A DNA stretch of 64,000 nucleotides from contig NZ_JAHWXQ010000002.1 in assembly GCF_019336435.1 (NCBI RefSeq), forward strand, positions 868,001-932,000, written 5' to 3'. The notes under the pieces are model-generated. The model saw nothing but the letters and a program-made list of their open reading frames with translations, did not search any database and was not told the DNA's origin. This document shows positions 44,876 through 54,616 of this stretch, in pieces; position 1 is the first letter of the stretch; each line of letters opens with the position of its first letter. Origin of the DNA: Pontibacter populi (GTDB taxonomy: Bacteria; Bacteroidota; Bacteroidia; Cytophagales; Hymenobacteraceae). The position numbers and the translations under genes were made by a program.

Positions 44876-46006
44876 TTGCAGAGTACCTATGCAGAAGTAA
44901 AAGCAGCAAAACCTGTTGCCAAACTACAACTTATGGATAGACTCCGGATTTACATAGATCACCTCGACAACCTGGCCATCGCGCTGCTTATCTTTTTTAT
45001 CAGCATACTGCTTGGCCTTTTGCTAAAATTTATCCTGTTTAAGTTGCTCGGCTTATACAACCGCAGCTCAAATCCGCGTCTGGCCACCTCGCTTACAAAG
45101 CATCTTAATCGCCCGCTTACGCTGTTTCTGCCGTTGCTTTTTCTGGCTATGGCACTGCCCACCGTACCACTTTCAGATAAAAGCATCTATGTTTTGCGGC
45201 GTGTTTTAGAGATCTTTACTATTCTCGGTTTTGCCTGGATTATGATAAAACTGGTTTCGGTAGGCCAGGACATCGTACGTCATAAATACGATATCGGGAA
45301 GACAGACAATTTCAGGGAGCGAAAGCTCATAACTCAGCTTCAGTTTATAAGAAGGCTCTCCATCATCGTTATCGCGTTTATAGCCGGGTCTATGGTTTTG
45401 CTTCAGTTCGAAGCTGTAAGGTCATTGGGTACAGGTTTGCTTACTTCTGCGGGTATTGCAGGTGTAGTGATAGGTTTTGCAGCGCAGCGTTCGCTGGCTA
45501 ACTTACTGGCCGGTTTACAGATCGCCTTTACCCAACCCATCCGGATCGATGATGTGCTTGTTCTTGAAAATGAGTTTGGACGCGTAGAAGAAATAACGCT
45601 TACCTATGTAGTGGTGCGCATCTGGGATAACCGCCGGCTTATACTCCCGCTCAACTATTTTATTGAGAAGCCATTTCAGAACTGGACGCGCTCCAGCATA
45701 GACATACTAGCAACAGTTTATTTTTATATGGATTATAACGTACCTGTTGATGAGCTGCGAAAAGAACTGCACCGCATACTGGCCGGATCGGAACAATGGA
45801 ACGGCGAGGTAATCGGCCTGCAGGTAACTGATGCGCAGCAGGATAATGTGCAGCTCCGCGCGCTTTTCAGTGCCCGAAATTCAGGCGATGCCTGGGACCT
45901 GCGCTGTCTTGTTCGTGAAAAAATGCTTTACTTCATCCAGAAAAACTATCCTGAAGCGTTACCCAAAGTACGGACATCTGTCTCAGGCAGCATCGCAACG
46001 AAATAA
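44876..46006 (+). CDS. Mechanosensitive channel, MscS family
   Basis: A 376-residue membrane protein. Helices lie at about 27-52, 70-90, 98-120 and 155-175, and the pore-lining TM3 region is GLLTSAGIAGVVIGFAAQRSLANLLAG near 190-215. The beta domain (FTQPIRIDDVLVLENEFGRVEEI) and the C-terminal alpha/beta domain follow. MscS channels release solutes on hypo-osmotic shock, which fits a position beside trehalose genes. The start is uncertain: TTG at 44876 gives a polar 19-residue leader, while ATG at 44933 (MDRLRIYIDHL) is a plausible alternative. Confidence 0.88.
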   Translation: MQSTYAEVKAAKPVAKLQLMDRLRIYIDHLDNLAIALLIFFISILLGLLLKFILFKLLGLYNRSSNPRLATSLTKHLNRPLTLFLPLLFLAMALPTVPLSDKSIYVLRRVLEIFTILGFAWIMIKLVSVGQDIVRHKYDIGKTDNFRERKLITQLQFIRRLSIIVIAFIAGSMVLLQFEAVRSLGTGLLTSAGIAGVVIGFAAQRSLANLLAGLQIAFTQPIRIDDVLVLENEFGRVEEITLTYVVVRIWDNRRLILPLNYFIEKPFQNWTRSSIDILATVYFYMDYNVPVDELRKELHRILAGSEQWNGEVIGLQVTDAQQDNVQLRALFSARNSGDAWDLRCLVREKMLYFIQKNYPEALPKVRTSVSGSIATK

Positions 46007-46039
46007 ACTATAGCCACCCGACCTAAAATTTAACTACAA

Positions 46040-46639
46040 ATGAATTTATTTACCGGATTAGACCCAACTATAGTAGAGTGGGTAATTATTCCTTTACTGA
46101 TCTTTTTTGCCCGTATTGTGGATGTAACGCTGGGTACATTGCGCATTGTGTTTATCTCGAAAGGCGATAAAATGATTGCACCGGCCCTGGGTTTCCTGGA
46201 AGTGCTGATCTGGCTGGTTGCCATCACGCAGGTAATGCAGAATCTGAACAACGTGGCATCTTACCTGGCCTGGGCAGGCGGCTTTGCAACCGGTAACTTT
46301 CTGGGACTGCGCATCGAACAGAAGCTGGCCTTAGGCCAAATGGTGGTGCGGGTTATTACAGTAGATTCGGCCCATCAGCTGATAGAGCGCCTGAAAGGAC
46401 ATGGCTATAGATTAACCTGTGTTGATGCTCGTGGTACCCGTGGTAAAGTAAACCTGTTGTTTATGATCGTAAAGCGAAAGAAGCTGGCGCATGTGCTGGA
46501 TATTATCCGGGAATATAATCCGCAGGCCTTCTACTCCATCGAAGATGTGCGCTCAGTATCCGACTATGGAGTACCACAGGAAGAATCTGAAAGAGGACTT
46601 AGCCTACGCCGCATCTTCCCCCTCCGCAAAGGAAAATGA
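46040..46639 (+). CDS. UPF0316 family membrane protein (DUF2179/DUF5698)
   Basis: A 199-residue protein. Three helices occupy the first 90 residues, with the signature RIVDVTLGTLRIVFISKG near 25-42 and FATGNFLGLRIE near 82-93. The C-terminal DUF2179 domain (about 95-185: VRVITVDSAHQLIERLKGHG, DARGTRGKVNLLF, YNPQAFYSIEDVR) is soluble and probably cytoplasmic. Function is unknown; related C-terminal domains occur in nucleotide-sensing membrane proteins. It follows the channel gene by 33 bp, likely in one transcript. Confidence 0.85.
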   Translation: MNLFTGLDPTIVEWVIIPLLIFFARIVDVTLGTLRIVFISKGDKMIAPALGFLEVLIWLVAITQVMQNLNNVASYLAWAGGFATGNFLGLRIEQKLALGQMVVRVITVDSAHQLIERLKGHGYRLTCVDARGTRGKVNLLFMIVKRKKLAHVLDIIREYNPQAFYSIEDVRSVSDYGVPQEESERGLSLRRIFPLRKGK

Positions 46640-46644
46640 GCTAT

Positions 46645-46712
46645 AGTTTGGGAGTTAAAGAGTTTAGGAATTAAAACTCACAAACGCTCTAACTCCCAAA
46701 CTCTTTAACTGG
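46645..46712. terminator. Inverted repeat between convergent UPF0316 and glgB genes
   Basis: TTTGGGAGTTAAAGAG (about 46647-46662) faces CTCTAACTCCCAAA with a following CTCTTTAACT; several registers of pairing are possible. It likely ends both transcripts, although the word pattern also looks like a dispersed palindromic repeat. Confidence 0.65.
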
Positions 46713-46713
46713 T

Positions 46714-48945
46714 TTAGCTTTTTAACTTAAAGTATACAACTGCCAATGGAGGAAGCTGTAGGGTTAGTGAATAGCTTCGGCCATGCGATGGTTCTTCTGT
46801 AGCCTGCAGCGATTCCTGGTTCTGCACATTGCTGCCACCATACTGTTCATCATCAGAGTTGAATAATTGTACCCATTCGCCTCCGGCCGGCACACCTAAT
46901 CTATAGTGCTGGTGCACAATGGGTGTGAAGTTGCAAACTACAAGAATGTCATCTTTAGGATCGTTGCCTTTCCGCAGGAAGCTGATCACACTGTTGTGCG
47001 CATCCTGGAAATCAATCCACTCAAAACCGTTGCTGTCGAAGCTGAGCTCGTAGAGGGCAGGCTCCTGCTGGTATAGTTTGTTTAGTTGCTGCAACATATG
47101 CTGCATGCCACTGTGGTATTTGTACTGCAACAGATGCCAGTCCAGGCTACTGTCGTGGTTCCATTCGGTGCTTTGAGCCAATTCGCCGCCCATAAACAAC
47201 AGTTTAGTACCCGGGTGTGCATACATGTAACTATAGAGCGCACGCAGGTTAGCAAATTGCTGCCATTCATCGCCAGGCATTTTCCGTATCAGCGAACCTT
47301 TGCCATGTACCACTTCGTCGTGCGACAACGGCAGCATGAACCGTTCGGAGAAAGCGTAAATAATACTGAACGTGATCTCGCCCTGATGATGCTTGCGATA
47401 GATCGGATCTTTAGAGAAGTAATCCAGCGTATCGTGCATCCAGCCCATCATCCACTTCATATTAAAGCCAAGTCCGCCATCATTCACCTTACCCGTTACG
47501 GCAGGCCACGCGGTAGACTCTTCGGCTATAGTTTGCACATCGGGGTATTTTTCATGCACAGCCTGGTTAAAGTCTTTTATCAGCGAGATGGCTTCCAGGT
47601 TTTCGCGCCCGCCGTTTTCGTTCGGTATCCACTCCCCTTCTTTTCGGCTATAGTCTAAGTACAGCATCGAGGCCACGGCATCTACCCGTAGTCCATCCAC
47701 GTGGTATTTATCGAGCCAGAAAAGGGCATTACTGATCAGGAAAGAACGTACTTCGTTGCGGCCATAGTTAAAGATGTAGCTGTTCCAGTCCGGGTGGTAA
47801 CCTTTGCGCGGATCAGCATGTTCGTAGAGGTGCGTACCATCAAAATACGCCAGCCCATGCTCATCAGACGGAAAATGCGACGGTACCCAGTCCAGTATCA
47901 CGCCGATGCCATGCTGGTGTAGCACATCGATCAGGTGCATGAGCTCCTGCGGCGAACCGTACACACTGGCGGCTGCAAAATAACCGGTAATCTGGTACCC
48001 CCAACTGCCCATGAACGGGTGATGCATGACCGGCATGAACTCCACGTGCGTAAAGCCCATTTCTTTTACATAAGCCGGCAACTCTTCAGCCAGTTCGTGG
48101 TAGGTCAACGGGCGGTTGTTGTCTTCCGGTCTTCGGCGCCACGAGCCTAAGTGCACTTCGTATACACTCATCGGCTGCGCCTGTCCGGCTATAGTTTTGC
48201 GTCGTTCCAGCCACTCGTGGTCCTGCCATTCGTACTTCAGGTCGCAGATGCGGGATGCGGTTTGTGGTGGCTTTTCACGGGCAAAGGCAAACGGGTCGCT
48301 CTTCTCTACGTGGTATAAATGGTAGTTCGATTTGATGTGGTATTTGTATAGTTCACCGCCTGTCAGGTCTGGTATAAAGCCTTCCCAAATGCCGGAACCA
48401 TCTTCTCTGACTTTTAAACTATGGCTCTCACGGTTCCAGTGGTTAAAGTCGCCGATAACGGTCACAAGCTCTGCATTAGGCGCCCACACCGCAAAGTAAG
48501 TTCCTTTCTGCCCGGCATGCTCCGTGCAATGCGCGCCCATCTTCTCATACAAGGTAAAGTGGCGCCCTTCTTTAAACAGGTAAATATCAAACTCCGAGAA
48601 ACGACTCACATCGTGGTAAACAGCCCGTTTCTCCTGCGGAACTATAGTTTGTGATGCTGCTATAGTTTCGGTGCCGGCTGCTGCCTTTTTTGTAGCCCTT
48701 ACCTTGCGTGCCGGCTTAGGTTCTGTAGTTTCCACAGCTACTGCTTTGGTTCGTGCCCTCTTCGGTTTTTCAGTAGCAGGCGCTGCTTCTGCAACAGGTA
48801 CCGGAGTTACAGGAGCGCCCATTTCCGCGGCCAGATCAGCTTTTTTAGGTCTGCCGCGCCCCGTTGCTGGTTTGCTGTTTCCTGTTTCCGTTTCTGGTGT
48901 GGTTAAGTTTGTTTCCGGTGCTTTCTCTTGCTTTCTCTTAGTCAT
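46714..48945 (-). CDS. glgB: 1,4-alpha-glucan branching enzyme with basic AT-hook-like N-terminal tail
   Basis: GH13 branching enzyme that introduces alpha-1,6 branches into glucan. After a tail come a CBM48-like domain (about 135-215, FAVWAPNAELVTVIGDFNHW), the TIM barrel with nucleophile motif GLRVDAVAS, acid/base TIAEESTAWP and LSHDEVVHGKGS, and a C-terminal beta domain. The first 106 residues are low-complexity, rich in Lys, Ala, Pro and Thr, and include GRGRPKK (29-35), an AT-hook motif, plus RKVRATKKAAAG. This tail is not part of the standard enzyme. The gene overlaps the treS-mak start by 8 bp and is last in the glgE-treS/mak-glgB operon. Confidence 0.95.
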   Translation of the reverse strand: MTKRKQEKAPETNLTTPETETGNSKPATGRGRPKKADLAAEMGAPVTPVPVAEAAPATEKPKRARTKAVAVETTEPKPARKVRATKKAAAGTETIAASQTIVPQEKRAVYHDVSRFSEFDIYLFKEGRHFTLYEKMGAHCTEHAGQKGTYFAVWAPNAELVTVIGDFNHWNRESHSLKVREDGSGIWEGFIPDLTGGELYKYHIKSNYHLYHVEKSDPFAFAREKPPQTASRICDLKYEWQDHEWLERRKTIAGQAQPMSVYEVHLGSWRRRPEDNNRPLTYHELAEELPAYVKEMGFTHVEFMPVMHHPFMGSWGYQITGYFAAASVYGSPQELMHLIDVLHQHGIGVILDWVPSHFPSDEHGLAYFDGTHLYEHADPRKGYHPDWNSYIFNYGRNEVRSFLISNALFWLDKYHVDGLRVDAVASMLYLDYSRKEGEWIPNENGGRENLEAISLIKDFNQAVHEKYPDVQTIAEESTAWPAVTGKVNDGGLGFNMKWMMGWMHDTLDYFSKDPIYRKHHQGEITFSIIYAFSERFMLPLSHDEVVHGKGSLIRKMPGDEWQQFANLRALYSYMYAHPGTKLLFMGGELAQSTEWNHDSSLDWHLLQYKYHSGMQHMLQQLNKLYQQEPALYELSFDSNGFEWIDFQDAHNSVISFLRKGNDPKDDILVVCNFTPIVHQHYRLGVPAGGEWVQLFNSDDEQYGGSNVQNQESLQATEEPSHGRSYSLTLQLPPLAVVYFKLKS

Positions 48946-51900
48946 GCTGATACTTTTTCATGATATACTTAATGCCCCGGATCGGGATGAGCACCCAGTC
49001 CGGACGGTTGTTCAGTTCATATCCTAACTCATAGATCGCTTTCTCCAGCAGGTAGGTCTCCATCAATATCTCAAAGTCTTCCTCCTTGTTCGGCACAATA
49101 CCGGTACCCATGGTCTTATCAAGGTAGCAGTTCATAAAGAAGTTGCTTGCATAATGGTACCACTGCTCTGCCCACTCTTCCAGGTATCCGTCTTCTTTCA
49201 GGCTGGAATCCCGCTGAAACAGTGCGCTGTATGCTGCATAATGGAACGAACGGATCATGCCGGCTACATCACGCAGCGGTGAGCGCTTGAGCCTGCGCTC
49301 ACTGAACGAACGGGCCGGTTCCCCTTCAAAATCGATGATGATAAAATCCTTCCCTGTGAACAATACCTGCCCCAGGTGGTAGTCGCCGTGTGTGCGTATC
49401 TTAAGTGTGTCTATTTTATGAGAGAAGATGCGTTTCAGGCGTTCGAGTATCTCGGCGCGCATGTTCAGTACTTCTTCGGCTTCGGCGCGCACGCTGTCCG
49501 GCAGTTTTGGTAAGTGCTTGCGCAGGCTGTCGAAGTTACTGCGCACCAGCGATGTAAGCGATGAATACAACGACCGCTGGTAATGCAGTGAAAAGCCTTC
49601 CGGCGCAAAATCCCGCAGCTCGCGCATAGATGCTAGCGCCAGGTGCATTTCCGCAGTGCGCAGCCCCAGTAGTTCTATCCTGTTCACTGAAGCACCGCCC
49701 AACTGCATCTGCACAGGTTCAGGAGCATCCGAAAATGCCACCGGCCGCGAAAGTGTACCTATAGTTGCAGCAGGTTTAACGCGTTCGCTCTGTGTTTCAA
49801 TTCGCTCAAAAAAGCGCTTCAGCGAGTCTTCCATGTTCTCCCAGGCATCGCCCTGGTTGGGTACCAGTTCCTGCAGCATGGCCAGCACCATTGGCGGAGC
49901 ACCTGGGGTCTGGTGTTCCAGCGCTCCCATAAACTTGGGCACCTGCGGGAAGTTAACAATGTCTGTGAGCGCCTGCACTACTTCCACATCCGGGTTCAGG
50001 GCACGGTCCAGTTTACGGTATATCTTCAGGAAGAACTGGTTGTCGTAGATTATAGATGTGTTGCTTTGTTCCGCACTCAGTATCTTAGAAGTTAATATTG
50101 TGTCGCGCAGCACCTGCCCTACCTGGTTATGGCTGTGGCCTACCAGTTCGGCTTCATCGCCGGCGCGTACCCGTCGGCGTCTGGCCATCAACTGCAGCAA
50201 CAACTGCCGGAAATCCTCCCAATAAAGGGCATCGTACAAAATACCTTCCTGGCCGTTCTGCACCACTCTGGCTATTACGCTTGCCGGCTGACTGGTTATC
50301 AGGTCCTGTTCCTGCTCTTTTGGCATAAAAGCGATTGGCAACTGGTAGAGCTCCGGTAGGCCTTCGTTATAGTTTACTTCGATTAAAAGGATAGCTGCAC
50401 CGGAATTTCCAACCTGTAAGGGTATCGATTCGATGATCTGCATGCGCTGTACCGTACGGGCTTTACCGCCAAACCAGCGGCGGTTCAGAATGTAAGGCGG
50501 CAGCACTCTGTTCTCCAGTTGGCGGAGCATGTTCTGAGGCAGGCGGTGTTGCAATGGAGCTATCTCCATAGCCGGGTGCTGCATATCCAGTACCTGTTGT
50601 GCCGAAACGTCCTGTGGCTGTAGTTCAAACCAGTAATAGCCATGCGCTCCTACCGTAAACAGGTAAGCATCGTCTTTTATACCCGGGAATTTATTCTTGC
50701 TGAAAACTTCGCGTGGCGTATAGCCTTTAAATTCCTGCAGGTCCAGCTCTACGGCTTCCGGGAAGCGTGACAGGTTGGCGATAACCAGTATATTTTCGTC
50801 TTCATAAGAGCGGATAAAGGCCAGCACTTTGGAGTTAGACGGGTTCAGGAATTTTATACTGCCGCGGCCAAAAGCTTTGTAGCGCTTGCGCATGTTAATG
50901 ATGCGGCGCATCCACCAAAGCAGCGAACTGCTGTTCTGCTCCTGCGACTCCACATTCACAGATTCATATTTATATTCCGGGTCGATGATCACCGGTAAGT
51001 ACAGTTTTTGTGGATTGGCTGCGGAGAAACCGGCGTTGCGTTCGTCGCTCCACTGCATCGGCGTTCGCACACCATCGCGGTCACCTAAGTAGAAGTTGTC
51101 GCCCATCCCTATCTCATCGCCATAGTATACTACCGGCGTTCCTTTCATCGAGAAGAGCAGCACGTTCATGAGCTCGATCTTGCTGCGGTCGTTGCCCAGT
51201 AGTGGTGCCAGACGATGACGGATACCCAGGTTTATTTTGGCCAGCGGATCGCGGGTGTATACTTTATACATGTAGTCACGCTCTTCGTCGGTCACCATTT
51301 CCAGGGTAAGCTCATCGTGGTTTCGCAGGAACATAGCCCACTGGCAGGTTTCCGGTATTTCAGGCGTCTGGTCAAAAATATCGATGATCGGGTAACGGTC
51401 TTCCATCTTCACTGACATGAACAAACGCGGCATGATCGGGAAGTGATAGTTCATGTGGCACTCATCGCCGTTACCAAAGTAAGAAGCCGAATCTTCAGGC
51501 CACATATTCGCCTCCGCCAGCAGCAGCTTCCCGGTATACTTTTGGTCTACGTGGGCGCGCAGTTTTTTCAGGAAATCGTGTGTTTCCGGCAGGTTCTCGC
51601 CGTTGGTTCCTTCGCGCTCGAACAGGTAAGGCACGGCATCCAGACGGAAACCATCAACACCCAGATCCAGCCAGTAATCCAACATCTTGAACACTTCCTT
51701 CTGCACGGCAGGGTTATCGTAGTTCAGGTCGGGTTGGTGGTGGAAAAAGCGGTGCCAATAGTATTGTTTGGCTACCGGGTCCCAGGTCCAGTTGCTCGGT
51801 TCGTAATCCGTAAATATGATGCGGACATCTTTGTACTTGGTAGGGTCATCGCTCCACACATAGAAATCACGGTGGGCAGAACCCGGCTTGGCATGGCGGG

Positions 51901-52267
51901 CACGCTGGAACCACGGGTGCTGGTCGGAAGTATGGTTGATGACCAGCTCGGTAATAACTTTCAGGCCACGGCGGTGCGCTTCTTTTACAAAAAGCTTAAA
52001 GTCGCGCATGTCGCCATAGTTCGGATTTATACTATAGTAATCGGCAATGTCGTAGCCATCGTCTCGTAAAGGCGACGGATAGAAAGGCAGCAGCCAGATC
52101 GCGGTAACCCCAAGGCTTTCCAGGTAGTCCAGCTTTTGCATCAGTCCTTTAAAATCGCCTATACCGTCACCGCTTCCGTCTTTAAAAGCTTTGATGTGCA
52201 GTTCGTAAATGATGGCATCTTTGTACCAGTGAATGTTGTCGTCTAACAGATCTTTGTCCGCTGCCAT
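48938..52267 (-). CDS. treS: Trehalose synthase-maltokinase fusion
   Basis: A 1109-residue two-enzyme fusion. Residues 1-555 are GH13 trehalose synthase: HWYKDAIIYELHIKAF, GFRLDAVPYLFEREG (nucleophile Asp), LLAEANMWPED (acid/base Glu) and FLRNHDELTLEMV (transition-state Asp). Residues about 585-1109 are a maltokinase (Pep2/Mak) with RRWFGGKAR at its start and the kinase loop RTHGDYHLGQ followed by DFEGEP. Together they isomerise trehalose to maltose and phosphorylate it to maltose-1-phosphate, the substrate of GlgE. It overlaps glgB by 8 bp and follows glgE by 18 bp. Confidence 0.95.
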   Translation of the reverse strand: MAADKDLLDDNIHWYKDAIIYELHIKAFKDGSGDGIGDFKGLMQKLDYLESLGVTAIWLLPFYPSPLRDDGYDIADYYSINPNYGDMRDFKLFVKEAHRRGLKVITELVINHTSDQHPWFQRARHAKPGSAHRDFYVWSDDPTKYKDVRIIFTDYEPSNWTWDPVAKQYYWHRFFHHQPDLNYDNPAVQKEVFKMLDYWLDLGVDGFRLDAVPYLFEREGTNGENLPETHDFLKKLRAHVDQKYTGKLLLAEANMWPEDSASYFGNGDECHMNYHFPIMPRLFMSVKMEDRYPIIDIFDQTPEIPETCQWAMFLRNHDELTLEMVTDEERDYMYKVYTRDPLAKINLGIRHRLAPLLGNDRSKIELMNVLLFSMKGTPVVYYGDEIGMGDNFYLGDRDGVRTPMQWSDERNAGFSAANPQKLYLPVIIDPEYKYESVNVESQEQNSSSLLWWMRRIINMRKRYKAFGRGSIKFLNPSNSKVLAFIRSYEDENILVIANLSRFPEAVELDLQEFKGYTPREVFSKNKFPGIKDDAYLFTVGAHGYYWFELQPQDVSAQQVLDMQHPAMEIAPLQHRLPQNMLRQLENRVLPPYILNRRWFGGKARTVQRMQIIESIPLQVGNSGAAILLIEVNYNEGLPELYQLPIAFMPKEQEQDLITSQPASVIARVVQNGQEGILYDALYWEDFRQLLLQLMARRRRVRAGDEAELVGHSHNQVGQVLRDTILTSKILSAEQSNTSIIYDNQFFLKIYRKLDRALNPDVEVVQALTDIVNFPQVPKFMGALEHQTPGAPPMVLAMLQELVPNQGDAWENMEDSLKRFFERIETQSERVKPAATIGTLSRPVAFSDAPEPVQMQLGGASVNRIELLGLRTAEMHLALASMRELRDFAPEGFSLHYQRSLYSSLTSLVRSNFDSLRKHLPKLPDSVRAEAEEVLNMRAEILERLKRIFSHKIDTLKIRTHGDYHLGQVLFTGKDFIIIDFEGEPARSFSERRLKRSPLRDVAGMIRSFHYAAYSALFQRDSSLKEDGYLEEWAEQWYHYASNFFMNCYLDKTMGTGIVPNKEEDFEILMETYLLEKAIYELGYELNNRPDWVLIPIRGIKYIMKKYQHD

Positions 52268-52285
52268 AGTATCGTTTTATCTTTG

Positions 52286-54310
52286 TTATTCGTGATGGGT
52301 GCTTTGATCGGTCGGGAGCCAGGTATCATCTAAATTGTTGTGCCCCATGCCAGTGTTCGCTTCTTCAATTCGGAAAACGTGCACCGGCATTTCATGCGGC
52401 CGAAGCTCCACGTAATTCCATTCGTTTTGCCAGGTGTATTTGTGTTCGGTCAGCAGGTCGTGCACCATGTACTGCTCACTTTCCGGTAACTGTAGTTCGC
52501 GTATGGGCACCTGTACCCAACCCGATTGGGTGTTGTACGGATCCATATTGGCAACTACCAGAATTTTATTTTTTCGGGTGTTATCCCATTTGGCAAAACA
52601 CAGGAGTTGCGGATTATCGGTATCGCCGAAGGCAATGTTCCAGGTAGTTTGCAGGGCCGGGTTTACCTTTCGTATTTTATTGATGAGCGTGATTACTTCT
52701 GACACCTTGGTCTTTTTGCCCCAGTCCCAGTGCTTCACTTCATACTTTTCGGAGTCGATGTACTCTTCCTTACCCGGATACGGCGTGCCCATCGAGAATT
52801 CATAGACCGGACCATACAAGCCATAGTTGGAGGATAGCGTCGCTGCCAAAACAACCCGCATGATGTGGGCTGGTTCGCCGCCATGCTGTAGCACTTCCGG
52901 TAAAATATCCGGTGTATTGGGCCAGAAGTTCGGACGGTAGTATTCCCGCATGTCGGTTTGAGTAAGCTCAGTCAGGTACTCGCGTATTTCCTGCGGATTG
53001 TTGCGCCAGGTAAAGTAGGTATAAGACTGCGTGAACCCGATCTTACCCAGGCGCTCCATAACTCTAGGCCTGGTAAACGCTTCGGCCAGGAAAATAACCT
53101 GCGGATGCTGCGCCCGCACTTCCCGGATCATCCACTCCCAGAAATGAAAGGTTTTGGTATGCGGATTATCTACCCTGAAAATGTAAACGCCCTGTTCTAT
53201 CCAGTGCAGCACGATACTTTTTAGCTCCTGCCACAGATTTTGCCAGTCTTCGGTTTCAAAGTTCACAGGCAGCACATCCTGGTATTTCTTGGGTGGGTTC
53301 TCGGCATACTGCACCGTACCATCCGGGCGCCATTTAAACCATTGCGGATGCTCTTTTACATACGGGTGATCGGGTGAGCACTGAATGGCAAAATCCAGCG
53401 CTACTTCAATGCCATGGTTGCGCGCTTCATGCACAAAATGCCGGAAATCATCCAGAGTACCCAGTTCCGGAAGTATGGATTTGTGACCACCTTCTTCAGC
53501 GCCAATGGCCCACGGCGAGCCCGGCTCTCCCGGTTCCGAGGTGGTCGCGTTGTTCTTCCCTTTTCTAAAGGCTCTGCCTATTGGATGAATGGGTGGCAGG
53601 TAAATGGTATCGAAGCCCATTTCGGCGATGCGTGGCAGCAGGCGTTCACAATCCTGAAAAGTGCCGTGGCGGTTTTCTTCCTGGGCAGCAGAGCGCGGAA
53701 AAAATTCATACCAGGTACTGAACAGCGCTTTCTGGCGCTCCACATCTACCTGTAATATTTTGTGGTAAGCCGATACATTTTTGCGCTCGCAGCAGGCGTT
53801 CATCTGCTCCGTTACATCACGGCTGGTTGCCAGTTCTACGCCATCTGCCGCCGATATATTTCCCCGGAGTTGCTGCGCCCATTTAAGCAGGCGCTTTTGC
53901 TGACCAGCTCTGGCGGTACCAGCGGCTTCCTCCATCAGTTGTGCGCCAATCTGAAGCTCTACGGCTATGTCCTGGTTGGCCTCAAATTTTTTGCGCAGTC
54001 CCTTTTGCCAGGTATAAAAATGGTCGATCCAGCCCAGCAGGGTATAGTCCCAGATACCCATAGCATCCGGTGTAAAGGAAGCCTGCCATCGGTCATTTCC
54101 CAGGAACTGCATAGGTACTTCGCTCCACTTTTTTTTGCGGCCATGGCGGTAAATCAGCGCCGCTTTTACTTCGTCGTGGCCATCGCCAAATATATCTGCC
54201 GTTACGGTCAGCTCTTCGCCGACCACCCGTTTTACCGGGTACTGGCCGCAGTTAAGTTCAGGTTTTACGTTCTCTATGATGACTCTGTGGGTTCCGTCCA
54301 GTCCTTCCAT
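52286..54310 (-). CDS. glgE: Alpha-1,4-glucan:maltose-1-phosphate maltosyltransferase
   Basis: GH13 subfamily 3 enzyme that transfers maltosyl units from maltose-1-phosphate onto a growing alpha-glucan. The N-terminal domain (GQYPVKRVVGEELTVTADIF, DGHDEVKAALIYR) is typical. YLPPIHPIGRAFRKGKNN, the nucleophile block FRVDNPHTKTFHFW, the acid/base block IFLAEAFTRP and ATLSSNYGLYGP mark the catalytic domain. Length is 674 residues, as in mycobacterial GlgE. It leads the operon glgE-treS/mak-glgB, which holds every dedicated enzyme of the GlgE pathway in order. Confidence 0.95.
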   Translation of the reverse strand: MEGLDGTHRVIIENVKPELNCGQYPVKRVVGEELTVTADIFGDGHDEVKAALIYRHGRKKKWSEVPMQFLGNDRWQASFTPDAMGIWDYTLLGWIDHFYTWQKGLRKKFEANQDIAVELQIGAQLMEEAAGTARAGQQKRLLKWAQQLRGNISAADGVELATSRDVTEQMNACCERKNVSAYHKILQVDVERQKALFSTWYEFFPRSAAQEENRHGTFQDCERLLPRIAEMGFDTIYLPPIHPIGRAFRKGKNNATTSEPGEPGSPWAIGAEEGGHKSILPELGTLDDFRHFVHEARNHGIEVALDFAIQCSPDHPYVKEHPQWFKWRPDGTVQYAENPPKKYQDVLPVNFETEDWQNLWQELKSIVLHWIEQGVYIFRVDNPHTKTFHFWEWMIREVRAQHPQVIFLAEAFTRPRVMERLGKIGFTQSYTYFTWRNNPQEIREYLTELTQTDMREYYRPNFWPNTPDILPEVLQHGGEPAHIMRVVLAATLSSNYGLYGPVYEFSMGTPYPGKEEYIDSEKYEVKHWDWGKKTKVSEVITLINKIRKVNPALQTTWNIAFGDTDNPQLLCFAKWDNTRKNKILVVANMDPYNTQSGWVQVPIRELQLPESEQYMVHDLLTEHKYTWQNEWNYVELRPHEMPVHVFRIEEANTGMGHNNLDDTWLPTDQSTHHE

Positions 54311-54616
54311 GAATTACGAATTACAATTAGGTTTGCCTCAGAGTAGGTACTATTGTATTGAAATTAGGTTACCACTAATAACTATGAAAGCACGTTACAG
54401 GACGTTTGAACGCAGATTTTAATTTGTTGAAGGCAGAGCAGGACAGCAGCACAGGTGATAGTACACAGTATGGTTATTCTCAGACAAGGCTGAGTTTAAA
54501 AATCACCTGCCATTATAGTTAACCAACTAAAGTTACTGCAGATAGCCAGCTGATCAAACTATAGCAGCGGGCCTGAAAGCAAAAAGCCGTTTGATTTTCA
54601 TCAAACGGCTTTCCTG
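54311..54616. other. Intergenic region, glgE upstream
   Basis: These 306 bp hold the aarF-side terminator at 54583-54612, two CTATAG-type sites (about 54514 and 54560) and presumably the glgE promoter. I could not find a clean TTTG/TAnnTTTG pair on the reverse strand. Confidence 0.4.
54583..54612 (-). terminator. Terminator of the TetR-aarF unit
   Basis: AAAGCCGTTTGA (54583-54594) pairs perfectly with TCAAACGGCTTT (54601-54612); on the reverse strand a run of T follows. It lies directly at the end of the AarF-like gene. Confidence 0.9.

Noticed and set aside
51443..52069. Forward ORF of 208 codons antisense to treS
   Set aside because: Shadow of the trehalose synthase catalytic domain, whose motifs are intact on the reverse strand.
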